NCBI GenBank assembly: GCA_029582265.1
Contig: CM055828.1
Location: 35,065,263-35,129,262 of the forward strand
Direction of reading: 5' to 3'
DNA: 64,000 bases
Origin: Zoroaster sp. YZ-2022
Taxonomy: Eukaryota; Echinodermata; Asteroidea; Forcipulatida; Zoroasteridae
A program made the position numbers and the translations under genes. Shown one piece after another: positions 1-12,400 of this stretch (positions are counted from its first letter, which is position 1; each line of letters starts with the position of its first letter). The notes under the pieces were generated by a model. The model was not told where the DNA came from, made no database searches, and saw only the letters and a program-made list of their open reading frames with translations.

Positions 1-901
1 TCTTGTTGTATTTGAAGAAAATGTGATCTAAAAGTATTGTTTTGTACACGATGGTGTTTTGTACGCGATCGGTGGCACTGTTGTAAGTGTTGTGGATTTT
101 TTTTTTTTTTTTTTTTTTTTTCAGAAACGCGATTTTTTCGAGCGGCGATTCCGTAATCCAAGTTATTAAAAAAACATGGCCCTACCTACATGTGCGTGTA
201 TTGTATGTACATTTACCTCAAAATATTGACCCTCACCATCTACATGTAGCAGTTTTGGATAAGAAATTCCTAAATCCAACAAAATGTAGTCAAACTGTCA
301 CGCAAATGTTGAACTTATTATGGAATTGGTGCACCCAGTATCCCTGGCTGGACTAAACAGTAATGAGTCCATCAAAATAATGTTGTGTGGATGTTAGGGT
401 TTACACGTACAGCTAATGTACATACATGTATGTAAAACTAAATTAAACATTATTATTGAAAATAAGAAAAAAACATGTTATTCTTCCAAATTTAAAGACA
501 AAATATATGTACAATACTTAAAATCAAAAATCAATTAACTAAAAACTCTTTAATCCTATCTTCAATCCTTCACATTAGAAAAGAGGATTTTGGAGGATTT
601 GGGAAGGTTAGGGATAATGAAAATTACAAAAAAAAATTGTTTAGTTATGAGTGACTAGCCAAAATATGAGCCAAATTACAACCAATTTGACATGTTAAGC
701 ATTCTTTTACTTGTCATCCGGACATTTTTAACGCGTTTAATTTGATTGAAACTAATTTGTTGCAATAGTGTGAATAAGTGCCCTGCTTTTTAAGTAAAAT
801 TATTGGCCACAATTTTAAAATTGGTTTCGAATTTGTTAATGCATTGAAATTACCCTTATTTTTTTTTTTTACAAAGCACATGACATAGCTACATGTAAGA
901 G

Positions 902-1696
902 TAAGCTTGGGTGATAACACGATAATATTGAATATCACGATACCTTTTTTTAATTAGATTACAATATTGAGAACTTTTCAATTTATCGAGATCATGATGA
1001 AAAAATATATATTGTGATGAAAAAAAAAAATTGTAATTGTGAGTCAACTCAGAAATTCCATAAAACAAAATTAGGCCAGTCTTTTCAGCTTTCGGAAGTG
1101 AGAAACAAAAGTGAACTACTTCATTCAGATGTCAGATGTCCATGGTGCATGCGCGAATGGCGCAATAATAATAATAATAATAAAGATTTTTAGTGTGCAC
1201 ATATCCACCCTGCTGGGCGCTCAAGGCGCGAAAACAAAGAAAAACATGAATATAAACAATATACAATGATAGCATAGAAGGAAAAAAATTTAAAATTATG
1301 TACTGAGATACATGTACAACTGTACCTACAATGCAATTACAAATATACATCATCTTTGAAGAGTTGTGACATAAGATGAGTTTTAAGCATCGACTTAAAT
1401 CTGGTTATACTATGACAAGATTTGAGTTTAATTGGAAGATGATTCCAGAGTCTCGGAGCTGTGACAGAAAACGACCTATCACCCCAGTTCCGTTTTGAAG
1501 TTGGTTCCTTTAGGAGTGACAATTGCATGTGTCTCTCAGCTAAGCGCTGGCAATTTTTTGTGACACCTGTGGTTATCAGCCCTAAAGCAATCATGCGTGA
1601 ATGAACAAAAAAATAATCGCAATACTATTGAAAATCACAATATACGTTTGGGGATATATCATTGATGAAAAACTAAATTGATATCGCCCATGCTTA
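902..1696. mobile_element. MITE of the TATCGC family, interrupted by a LINE fragment
   Basis: Ends read TAAGCTTGGGTGATA and TATCGCCCATGCTTA, an imperfect inverted repeat. The inner part is rich in ATATCGCGAT-like motifs shared with copies at 4640, 6836, 9551 and 20397. The middle (about 1165-1525) is replaced by LINE sequence absent from the other copies. Confidence 0.7.
1165..1525 (-). mobile_element. 3' end of a non-LTR retrotransposon (LINE), inside a MITE
   Basis: On the minus strand 1525-1340 encodes KRNWGDRSFSVTAPRLWNHLP and FKSMLKTHL, the conserved C-terminal tail of many LINE reverse transcriptases. It is followed by a 3' UTR ending GGTGGATATGTGCAC and an (ATT)n tail at 1165-1183. 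It is 5'-truncated; the clade is not determined. Confidence 0.7.
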
Positions 1697-1989
1697 CATG
1701 TACATGTAGCTAAGAGTAGGATTAGTAAATCATATGATTTTACCTCCAGTAAATGGCCTGTGTACACACACGTTACATTTCTCTAGATGAAACCTATTAA
1801 AATCACATGTACAGTACATGTAAATATACATGTATTGTACATGTATGTACACAAATACAGTGCAAATTCCAAGGATAACCTGAATGTACAACTAGACAAT
1901 AAATAAGTGAGGTTAAACTTTGATCAGCCTGTGAATCATGTTCGTGTACTAGGAAAATATTTCAACAAATCCAAACAATATGATCATAT

Positions 1990-4063
1990 GGGCAATTCCA
2001 CGGTTAGTTACGTTACATTTTTAGTGACTGCACAGTTCTTTGGGCTCTTATATTAGGATGAAAAAGCCTATCAATTCTTCATTAAGGTACCATAAATACA
2101 TCTCTACCTACATGTAGAGTTATCACACAATAATAATTCAAAACATTCAGACATGTTATGTGAATTGTAAAAGCAACTTTAATCTCGGTTAGTTACAAAA
2201 AAAGGACATGGAAAAAAAGTTCACATCTTTACATAAAAAGTTTCCTCAAGTGGGATACAACTGAAATAAAGTGTAATATCTCTAACATTGATTGGTTACT
2301 GGCAAATGTTTTCACATAAAATATGGAGCAATTATTATCATCAGTTTTAAGGACTGCCAAAAAATCATGGTTAGTTACGTTACAGTTAGTTACGTTACAG
2401 TTTGTCCATGCCTACACATTTTCAAAGGTCCTTTTTAATCACACTTGAAAAGGGATATAGGTCTCAAATGCTTTCAAAATGATGAGAGCAAGATCAATAA
2501 CAAGATTCCAGTTGTTTAATTAATCTGCAAGTGCAAAAACAAGTGAAGTTAGCAACCATATACATGTATTATAAAATACTGTAAGTGGCATGGTTTGTAT
2601 TGTCATTTACATGTGTACATCATTTTCGAAATAATTGATGGAGTTTGATAAAAATGTCATGATCTTAATGGTTCAAACACTGAAAGTTAAAAGTATGATT
2701 TCTTACTTGGTCTATTTATGTGTGTTCTTCTACAAGGGTTTTTCAGTGATCCTGCATACAATGTACAGTACAAAGCGGTGCTAAATATTGCAATTTCATT
2801 TTCCAATTTAACTCAAGTTGTTAACAATGAAACTTTAAAAAGGTACAACACGTTCAAGGGAAAACTAAACGATACCAAAACAGACTTCAGAATGCATTGT
2901 TCATTGTTCATGTACATGTACTGTACATGTACTGTACATGTATGTCCAGTGAGTTATGTACAACAGTTCATTGTCTTGAGCATAAGAGCATGTATGTATA
3001 AGCCTTATCGCAATTGTGCGCGCAAGGAATTGTGGAAAGTGATTTTTGGAAAAAAAAGATTTGTAAACAAATGCACACGTTTGTGCACAAAGTCAATGGA
3101 GGAGAAAGGTGGTTGGTCAGAAAATTGATGTTTTTTACGTATTATAGCAAAATTATGGAGAAAATTATTAAAAATTATTTAAATTACATACAGAACATTT
3201 ATATAATTAAAAAAAGATTAATTTTTTATTCCCATAAACCACTTAAACAGAGGATTTCTCAGCTGATTTCTGACGTTTGTGCACAAAGTCAATGGAGGAG
3301 AAAGTAGCGAGATTTGTTGCACATGGATGATGCACATACATGTAGCGCATGAATCTAGAATGTTCTTACAGTTACATCATGGGCACAATCAGTTTTGTAA
3401 TGTGCCCTCTTTGTCTTAACTTTTCAACATTTGTATTAATTTCCATGAAGCAGTAGCTACATCAATTTGACAATGGTTAGTTACGTTACCGCTTGGTTAG
3501 TTACGTTACAAGGTTAGTTACGTTACAGATTTTGAATGCTTTTTATTCAATATATATACATGTAGCAATACACAGGAATCTACATTGCCGTTTTGAACTA
3601 AGGATTGGACAAAGGAGGAAAAATAAGAAACCAAATTTCTAACAAAATGCTTCTTCTTTGGGGCAAAAAAAACAAGCCGTTTTGGTTAGTTACGTTACAT
3701 ACATGTTAATGGGGTATAAGTCCCTCTATTCTGTGGTCTAAATCAATCCGAATCACAACTTATGACTATAACAGCTGATATTTAGGTTGAATCAATTAAA
3801 AAATCTGATTAGATTGATTAAATAAATTGATTTCTTTCTCATTAAGTAATTAATTCAAGTTCTAATTCTTTTTAGCAAATAATTTCACACTGAAACATCA
3901 ATCACATAAAAATGAATTTTTGGCAATTTCTTCTCAAAGCCATGACATGGTAAGTATTTTCCCCAGAACCTTTCATATATATGCTCTGATGTAAAGCCAA
4001 TTTTTACTTAAAAATCACAATTCTAAATTTAAGGGTCATGTCCACTTCCTCATGGAATTGCCC
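1990..4063. mobile_element. 2.07-kb TIR element carrying a 15-mer array
   Basis: GGGCAATTCCA at 1990-2000 and its reverse complement at 4053-4063 form 11-bp terminal inverted repeats. The flanks are ATAT on both sides (1986-1989, 4064-4067), a possible 4-bp target duplication. Inside, GGTTAGTTACGTTAC occurs at 2002, 2369, 2384 (first base A), 3475, 3495, 3512 and 3684, all on the plus strand, plus a 10-nt partial at about 2186. No transposase frame was recognised, so it would be non-autonomous. Confidence 0.55.
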
Positions 4064-4639
4064 ATATTCAATTTTATAAGGGATTGGACACCTTTGTTTG
4101 AACATTAACAGTTGATAAAATACATGTGTGGCAATACATGTGTGGCTATAGCAGTTAAAAGAATTTTAAATAACTTCTCTTCTTTGCCTTATTGGCTGGC
4201 CATACATGTACATGTAAGTACATGTATATATTTATAATAGCAGATATGTTTACATATAATGTATAAACGTGTACATGTACATTGTAGATTATTTACAGTG
4301 CATAGGGTTTATAAAGCCTTTACATGTGTACAATTTTTCACTTACAAGTTGTATGAATGATACACAATAACAAATCATTTTGATACCAACAATGACAAAA
4401 TCCTGCACAATGGCATAAAAAGAAAACTGTTAATAGAAGTTCTCAGTAAGTGAAGGTATGTGTTCATGTCTTCAACCATTGTACAAGAATTATTCCTTTG
4501 TGCTCACACCTACATGTACATTGTGTACAATAACCCTAACCCCCTAGCTATTTTGGCTAAGAACCTTCCTCAATCTGCCAAAATCCAACACCATGCACAA
4601 ACACTACCACCCAAATGTTGGACTTAGCTGGAATTGGGA

Positions 4640-4790
4640 TAAGGTTGGGCGATAATACGATAATATCGAATATCGCGATATATGTACCTTTTTTTATTTT
4701 ATTCGATTACGATATCGAGAACCTTTGAGTTATTGAGATATCGGCAAATCGCAACTAAAAAATATATCGCGATTAAAAAAAAGCGCAAAA
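4640..4790. mobile_element. Partial TATCGC-family MITE
   Basis: One end (AAGGTTGGGCGATAATACG) and the ATATCGCGATAT core are present; the other end is lost. Confidence 0.5.
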
Positions 4791-6307
4791 GTTTAATAAC
4801 ATTTTGGATAATCAGTATCAGTGTCAGTGAAAAGGCTAGTGTGTCCATTGTAGGGTTGGGACATTTACACGTTTACATGTGTACACAAAAATTATTTCAC
4901 TATAAAACAGTTTCAAATTCACGAAACTTGTAAACGAATCCTACATTTAAAAAAATGAAACCTTCCATTTTCACAATATTTGACTGGTCTTTTTTATTTC
5001 ACGAAGTGCAATCAGTGGGCCACTATTATTATGTCACGATTCCCAGGAAGTTCAACTGATAATTTTTTTTTTTAATTTAATACAACCAGAAATTTCCAAG
5101 CCAAGCTTGGTATTTTTAATTTTATACTAGTTTTTTTCTAAATCCATATTGCCGTATTTTTAAAATTATTTTCCGTATAAAATACAGAAAATCCGTCTGC
5201 ATTATGCCATTTATTGGTGATAACAATATTCGTTTACATGTACATGTATATACAATCTGTGTAAAAACTTTACATGTTTTGCAAATTAAACAGAAAAACT
5301 AGTCCCTAGTGTACCAATTATTCATGTTCAGAACAGTATGGAGCCTGTTCGTCTTTGTGTAGGGTATTGACCTTTATGATGACTATGTGTACACAAGAAA
5401 CGTAAACAAACATGTCTCTAACAATTAACAGAAAATCCCTGTGTGCAGTATGTTTTCTTGGCATTACATTTCCTATCACAAGCTACATGTACAAGTTTTA
5501 AGAGGTGTACACAGTGCACTGAAGAGTGGCCTCATTAAGAGACAAAAGATGGTTATTTTTCTCAAATAACAGCCTGTTTGATTGGGGAAATGTTTGGCAC
5601 CATCACAAACTTCGTATGAAGACAGCAAGTAAGTTTTTAGAAATATATATAATTCAGTAATGTTATATAACCAGGCAGGTACCAAAGGTGTACAGTTCCT
5701 TTAGTTTAAAAATGTTTATCAATTTGACATGTTTTAAATAAATGTAGGACATGAGAAGAGTAAATGAATTTATTTAAATAACTGACAGTTTGCATGAGTG
5801 ACCTCATCTTCTAAACAATAAATCACCCAGTGTAAAAAACTGGCTACTAAGAATGCTGCCTAAAAATATCAAAAATATTAGCCACAATCCCATGCTGTAC
5901 AGTAAATGCTCAGTGGATTAGTCTTGGTCTATAAATCAAACTGTAAGTGCAAAGTGTTTGGATGAAATTTTAAGCCACATAAAAAACAGTTACATGTACA
6001 GTTGGATACAATATTTAAACATCTGACAAACTGTGATGTTTTCAAATGTTAAAATTTGACTTGCAAAAATTCTTGTTAAACCTAAATTGTACGTGAAAAG
6101 ATATGTAGAAACATGGTTGCCAGGAAAACATAAAAATTAAAATGCTTGTACAATAAAAATCAAGCCACCTTATTTTACATTTGTATTTTACAGTATTAAG
6201 ACTGTGGTAATTTGTATGAGATTTTTGTACTTCGTACATGTATGTATATGGATAGTTAGTTGTTAGATAAAGCATAAGGAATTTATTTAATTTTTACATG
6301 TACTTAC

Positions 6308-6405
6308 ATGACATAGAACTGGCGGAGTGCGAACACAGCATGACCACAGGTGGCTGGTATTCCAAAGTACTCTTGTAGGTTTTCCCATTTTCCTTGATCA
6401 GTGAC
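6308..6405 (-). CDS. ARID2: ARID2 coding exon 3
   Basis: 98 nt between a CAG acceptor and a GTAAGT donor. It encodes VTDQGKWENLQEYFGIP through FALRQFYV, the C-terminal ARID helices, and ends in phase 2 with AT of the next codon. Confidence 0.87.
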
Positions 6406-9400
6406 CTGGATTGGAAATGGGATGTTTATGTTCAATTTAAAATGGAATTTTAAGAAAAATTTATTGGAAAGTTGGCGCGGGTGCCAAAGAACACTAGCAA
6501 ACACAAACTGATCACATCAGTATGAACCTTTTGTATTACCTCAGAAAATCGGTGAATTTATACCTTTAGCGAATTTAAGTTGCCTCTAAATGGCTCTTTC
6601 AATGAATTTTTGTAAGTTTTGAAAAATACAAAAAAGCAGCCATGACACGTACATTGTAAGCGCCCCACTTAATACTGGTCTGACCACACTTAGATTTAAG
6701 ACGCAAAAACAAGCGGGCGCTTAGTGTAAATGTTTTGTGAATACCATTTAGTCAGTTCGAGTCGTCTAAGTTGGGTATTTAAGTGGGGTGTTTACAATTT
6801 TGTGACTTAAGTAGTTTTGTGTATACCGCTCCTGAATTGCGATGAAAAAAAAATATCGTGATGAAAAAAATATATCGCGATTAAAAAAAATCCTCGATTG
6901 TCAGTCGTGTCAGAAATTCCATGGAAAAAACTCAGGAAGTCTTCAGCTTTCGGAAGTGAGAAACAAAATCGAACTACTTCTGTGGTAAGCCGACTGTCAT
7001 ATCACAAAGGAGCCGTCTAACAAGGCGTTGTTTAAAATCTACCGCCACTCGAGAAATATATTCAGACGGATTAAGTGTTGGGGATTGAATGGGGTATTTG
7101 ATCCAACAATGTGTAGACAATGTTAACGTCTCACTGTCTATCCATGGTGGTGTGTGACTCTGGCTGGCACACCACGTGTGACGACATTATATCATGCATA
7201 TTTAAATATATGCAGAATATGGGCGTTACCTTAAAAATCGACAACAAAATAACATTTTCAGTAATTGCAGGTGCTCTGTGCTCATCACATTAGTTATGAA
7301 ATAAATCAAAGCATGGATCAGCAGCGGCTCGATCAAAGTTGGGGGATTACGACACTTTTCTATTATACCATACTGGGACTCTTGTCTAGTGACAAAATAC
7401 ATACACTACTCTTGATAAACCCATGACGTTTATTTAAAATAGTGTGAGTACAATCCAAATTCGGTCACATTTTCCAAAGTGCAAATGACGTGTCACAATC
7501 ACATGGTTTTATTCTCCACGGTACTATGCAGGAATAAATCTAGTCACGTGTTTATACTATGACATAGTCAAGTGAACTTGGGCTGATGATTTGATTGGGA
7601 CGGACGACAAAGTAACCGTCCCACATAATTATTACGCAAACGAATTCGCCAATGGCCATGGTGCACTCGTGAACGGCACGATTCCACGTCTCTCCGGCAA
7701 GCACTGGCAATTTATTGTGACGCGTGTATATGGGTGTATATGGGTACATTCCTATTATTATCGGCTCTAAAGCACTCATGCGTGAAAAAATAATCGAAAA
7801 CAAATCGCGATATATGTTTTACGATATATCGTGGATGAAAAATATCGATATCACCCAAGCCTACTTTCAAGTTTATTGTCTCCATTATCTTCAGAAACCA
7901 CAAAGAAATTGAATGAATTAGTGTTCCAGTATAACAAACATGTTACGTACATGTAACTGTGTAATGCAAGTAAATCATCGTTGTATTGTTATTCCAATAC
8001 AGATTGAACTCATACAATGTAAGAAGGGAATTTGAACTGAAGGTGACCTTCTATAAATAGTCATGAAGGCTTCCTGCTTCCATGGTGACATCTTATATTT
8101 TATTTTTTAATACTGTACCAGTGTACCTCAGACTTGTAGTTAAGTACTTTTTCATGAGTATGAGTACAAGTACAATGTACTTTTGTACGAGTAGTAAGTA
8201 CTAGTCATACTCTAACTCTCTAGTTGTAATCATGTACTTTTTCATGAGTACGAGTACACAAAAATGTACTCAAGTATTACAAACAAGGTGTTACCCAGGA
8301 TTTAGAACTAGGGTGTCCAAATTTGCTGGAAATACAAAACAGGGTGTCCAAATTGTTCACTTAAATTCTTTTACATGTAAATGACAGATAAAATAGGGTC
8401 CAAAATTGAAACAATCTGTCCAAAAGACACCCAGACACCCCTCTGGCTAATACTGAGTACAAAAATGTACTCGAGTGTTTTAAAGCCAGTAAATATGCTC
8501 TGTCAGGAATTATTATTATTATTTATTTAATTTTAATTTTGAATGTTTAATTTATTTATTTATTTACTTTTTAATTATTTTTTTGAGGGGGATACCAAAC
8601 ATACTTTATGTTTAAACAAATTGGGAAAGCTCCTTCATGAATTTGTAAACTCCTGGGTCCCATTCTATGGTAAAACTATTGTACACCACTAATTACAGTA
8701 TTGTACACCAATTATTACACACGTTTTTTTATGCTTGAGAAATTTCATGAGAAGTATGACCTGAAGTAAGAATGTCGGGTGCAAAAGGTCAGAATAATGC
8801 ATCATTTTTTGTAAAGACTTGTTTAATTGAAATGCTGATTGTTCATAATGCTAGAACAAAACAAGTATTCTGCAGCCCGAGGGTACGTGTATCTCTGCCT
8901 GTCTGTAACCTCAACCTGCATGTAAATTATACTTTAGTTAATATTTAAAAAAAATAATTTTCACTTTAAAAACCCTAAAAAAACATTCTCTGAAGTAAAA
9001 CGGGGACAAAAATTTAACCATCAGTTTTGCGTTTACAACATACAAAAATAAGAAAGGAATTAGATTTAAAAGGAAGGTTCAATATTGGTAACATACTTTC
9101 ATTTAAACCCTCTAATTTTTAAAGAAATATATCAAACAACCAAACTGTGAAAATTTCATCACAGTAAGTGCTCATGTTTTTGAAAAACAACACAATTTAA
9201 GTAGACTGTTTGCGGTGACACCATGTGAAATTCTCAAATTGAGTAGTAATTAGTTCTGAAAAGAACTAGAGGTTACATCTGGACGTTTTGATCAGTATGC
9301 TCTTATTGTCTTCAGGAGAATGCCGGACTCTGGGAGATGCTGTGTAACCTACGTAAACAAAATGTAAACAAAATGTTTTTCACTACGACTTCTTATCAGA

Positions 9401-12400
9401 ACCCACAATTATTACAACTTCTAAGAGATTGTTTACATGGTGCTACTGCAAACCTTACTCCTACTGTAACCATTTCTGTCTTCTCTAAGATAAAATCACT
9501 TCAGACAAAATAATTTCCAAAGATTATTGCTAGGTGTATCTACTGGGTATTAAGCTTGGGCAATATCAATTTTTTTCATCCACGATATATCGGCAAACAT
9601 ATATCGTGATTATTTTTTTCATTCATGCATGATTGCTTTAGAGCCGATAACCACAGGTATACACCCCTCTACAAGCGTCACAATAAATCACAAATTCGTT
9701 TGCAGAGCGTGTATGTACTTCTGAAGTAGTTCGCCTTTGTTTCTCACGTCCAAAAGCTGAAAAGACTGTTCTAATTTTGTTTCCATGGAATTTCTGACTT
9801 GACTCACAATGGCGATTTTTTTAAAATTACGATATATATTTTTTTTAATCGCGATTTGCCGATATCTCGATAACTTAAAAAGGTTCTCGATATCATAATT
9901 GAAAAAATAAGGTATCGCGATATTCAATATTATCGTGTTATCGCCCAAGCTTACTGGCTATAGCAGATTGACACACTTCATGTACAAGACTTTCGGTTGT
10001 ACCAATTTAACAGGACGTTATCTAGCTCTACAGCGCACATTTTTAAATGCATTTCATGAACACTTTATACTTCTTTTTCCAAGACATCAATTTGTCTAGA
10101 TGGAAAAAAAGTGAAGTCAAAAAAAGAAAATTCCTTGTTCTTCATTGTCCACAAAATGCAAATGGTGAGAGATGAAACACAACAACCAAATATCCAATGA
10201 ATGATTACTTATAATATAAGTAATAACGACCAACTTTAATTGAGGTTGGCACAAAGGCTTTTCCGTAGAACTACACTGAAAGAAGTCAAATGCATGTCCA
10301 TAAAACCATAGAGAAAGGACACAGATAAAACCAAGCAAATGTCTTTGGCTGGAGAATATGTAAAGCTAATGTAAAATATTTTGCTACTGAGCTAGGACCG
10401 CCTGTTATTAAAACTGACAATAAACAGATCATGTAGAAATTTGCAATGTATATATCCAGCTGTCCATATTTGACATAAATATCATAATTCTGAGACAGAA
10501 AAACAAAACACTGGAAATATTTCATTTAAAAAGGCTTAAAAATGCATTGCAAATTATAACAATAAATTTATTACTATATATTTTTTTACAAGCACATATG
10601 TTTATGTATTATTGCAGTCTTTTTTTCATTTATTCTAGATTAATTAATGTGGGCATGGATACTCACATTACATTTTTTAAATGCCATAATATACATGTAG
10701 ATTTCACTCATCATTTTTTTTAACAGTAGTTGCATTATACCCAGACCTTACTCAGCACAAAATAATAATTTAAGAAATTTGCTATATATGTATGAGAGAA
10801 GCTTTATGCATGTTTGAAAAATGTAACATGAGTAACCAAACACAAGTGAGAAATATCACATTTTCAGGTAAAATTTTACGTAATCAAGGTCCGGTGACCA
10901 TCGTGAGATTACATAGAAACAGAAAGGCAGTTGGAGGATTTTGAAGGATTTTTATTGTTCACTAACAATGCTTAGGGAGTTAGGGTTAATGGGAGAAAAC
11001 AGGAAGGGAAATGGTGGAAAAATGCATCATTTCAACATTCAACATATTACATGTACCGGGGGAAGTGAGGTTTAATTGGGATGACCCTGACTATAACATA
11101 ATACAAGGAGGGGGCTTGAGGGCTAACAATTGCCCAAATCAGTGTTACCAAGTAATTATGGAACTGGTCTGTGATGACAGGGGAGACGTACATGTATGTA
11201 TGCAACTATGCATGCATGTATGCTAAATGTGTGCACATTCTTACTAATCCTTTTACCAAGACCGTTTCCTTTGTTTTTGTATATCATTAATTCTATTGAA
11301 ACTAATAGAAAAGGTTACTCTCAATTCTTAACTAATAAACAACATGTCTGGGATTACATGGAGGCCACTGCCTTCCTTGCCCCTTCAAAATGTTTCCATA
11401 AACCTGATATTCTAATGGTGCTAAATGCCCTTATTGTACATGTAAGTGCCTTTTACTCAGAAAAAGTGGCCTTGCCCCTACAATAATGAAATGTCAAGCC
11501 CGATTCCCCGAAACAATGTTTAGCAGTATCTTTGTATGAGCTTTATAATTCATTAAATAAACAATGTTCTTTCCGTCACTACCTTGTACCATGGTCCAAG
11601 ATTAACTGTACATGTATGAGAAATATATGCAGTTTACTTATTCTATCAGAGACTGAAGAATTTGACATTGCATCAGGAATTCATTAACACAATGGAAATA
11701 TTTCTTCAAAAAAATAACTAATAAAGAATAAAAATGTGTTCTCATGACGATTCAAGATGTTTTGTCTTGTCATTAACATAAATTTGTGAAAGGATTGAAT
11801 TTGTCTAACAAAGATTTGTTTTTGCTAAAACAAGTAAAAACTTTGGGGAAAGTCAGTTTCAAAAATAACTGTCCAAATAAAATGCACACATGCAAGATAG
11901 CAGCCCATACCATATATGGTCATGAATCATCATTGAATCAATAAGTTTTTCAAAATATTTAAAATTGACAAACCCTGAAGTTTTACACTATCACTATCAG
12001 CAAAACTTACAAATTATTTCCATCAGATTGAAGGAACACCGAGCACACGGCCACAGAGGAGATTTCGACAAGTCCGCCATCGTCAAGCGCTCGCACATCA
12101 AGGACCACCAAATCGACTGGCAGGCAGCCCAACTCATCACACCCATCGACGCATGGCACCCCAGACGCATCAGAGAGGCCATCGAGATCGTCAAACACGA
12201 CACTGTGCCACAGGACATCGGTTTCTTCATCAGTGACATTTGGCGACCTATACTACAGACTGAAGGATCTTCTATATCCAAAGTCCATAACCAACCCCAG
12301 ACTGAGGGATCCCCTATATCCTAAGTCAACCACCTTCCTTCCCCTGTGCTTGTTAACAACTGATTCAGTTCAGTGAGCACACACTCCTCTCCCCCAACCC

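Larger units (their letters stand above)
1..6307. other. ARID2 intron 3 (incomplete): repeats, no further exon seen
   Basis: Holds a poly-T run (97-121), a TATCGC-family MITE with a nested LINE fragment (902-1696), a 2.07-kb TIR element (1990-4063), a partial MITE (4640-4790) and many TACATGTA palindromes. Nothing in 5,000-6,300 reads as coding. Confidence 0.6.

Noticed and set aside
2718..3128. 136-codon plus-strand frame
   Set aside because: Lies inside the TIR element, is low in codon structure and contains TACATGTA repeats; no homology recognised.
5476..5685. Candidate ARID2 exon 4 on the minus strand (YLLSSYEV resembles YLRYLEKYE)
   Set aside because: There is no acceptor AG before the segment and the following residues do not match.
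9277..9330. Further hammerhead-like core (minus strand)
   Set aside because: Stem II is mispaired and the conserved G12 is changed; treated as a decayed copy.
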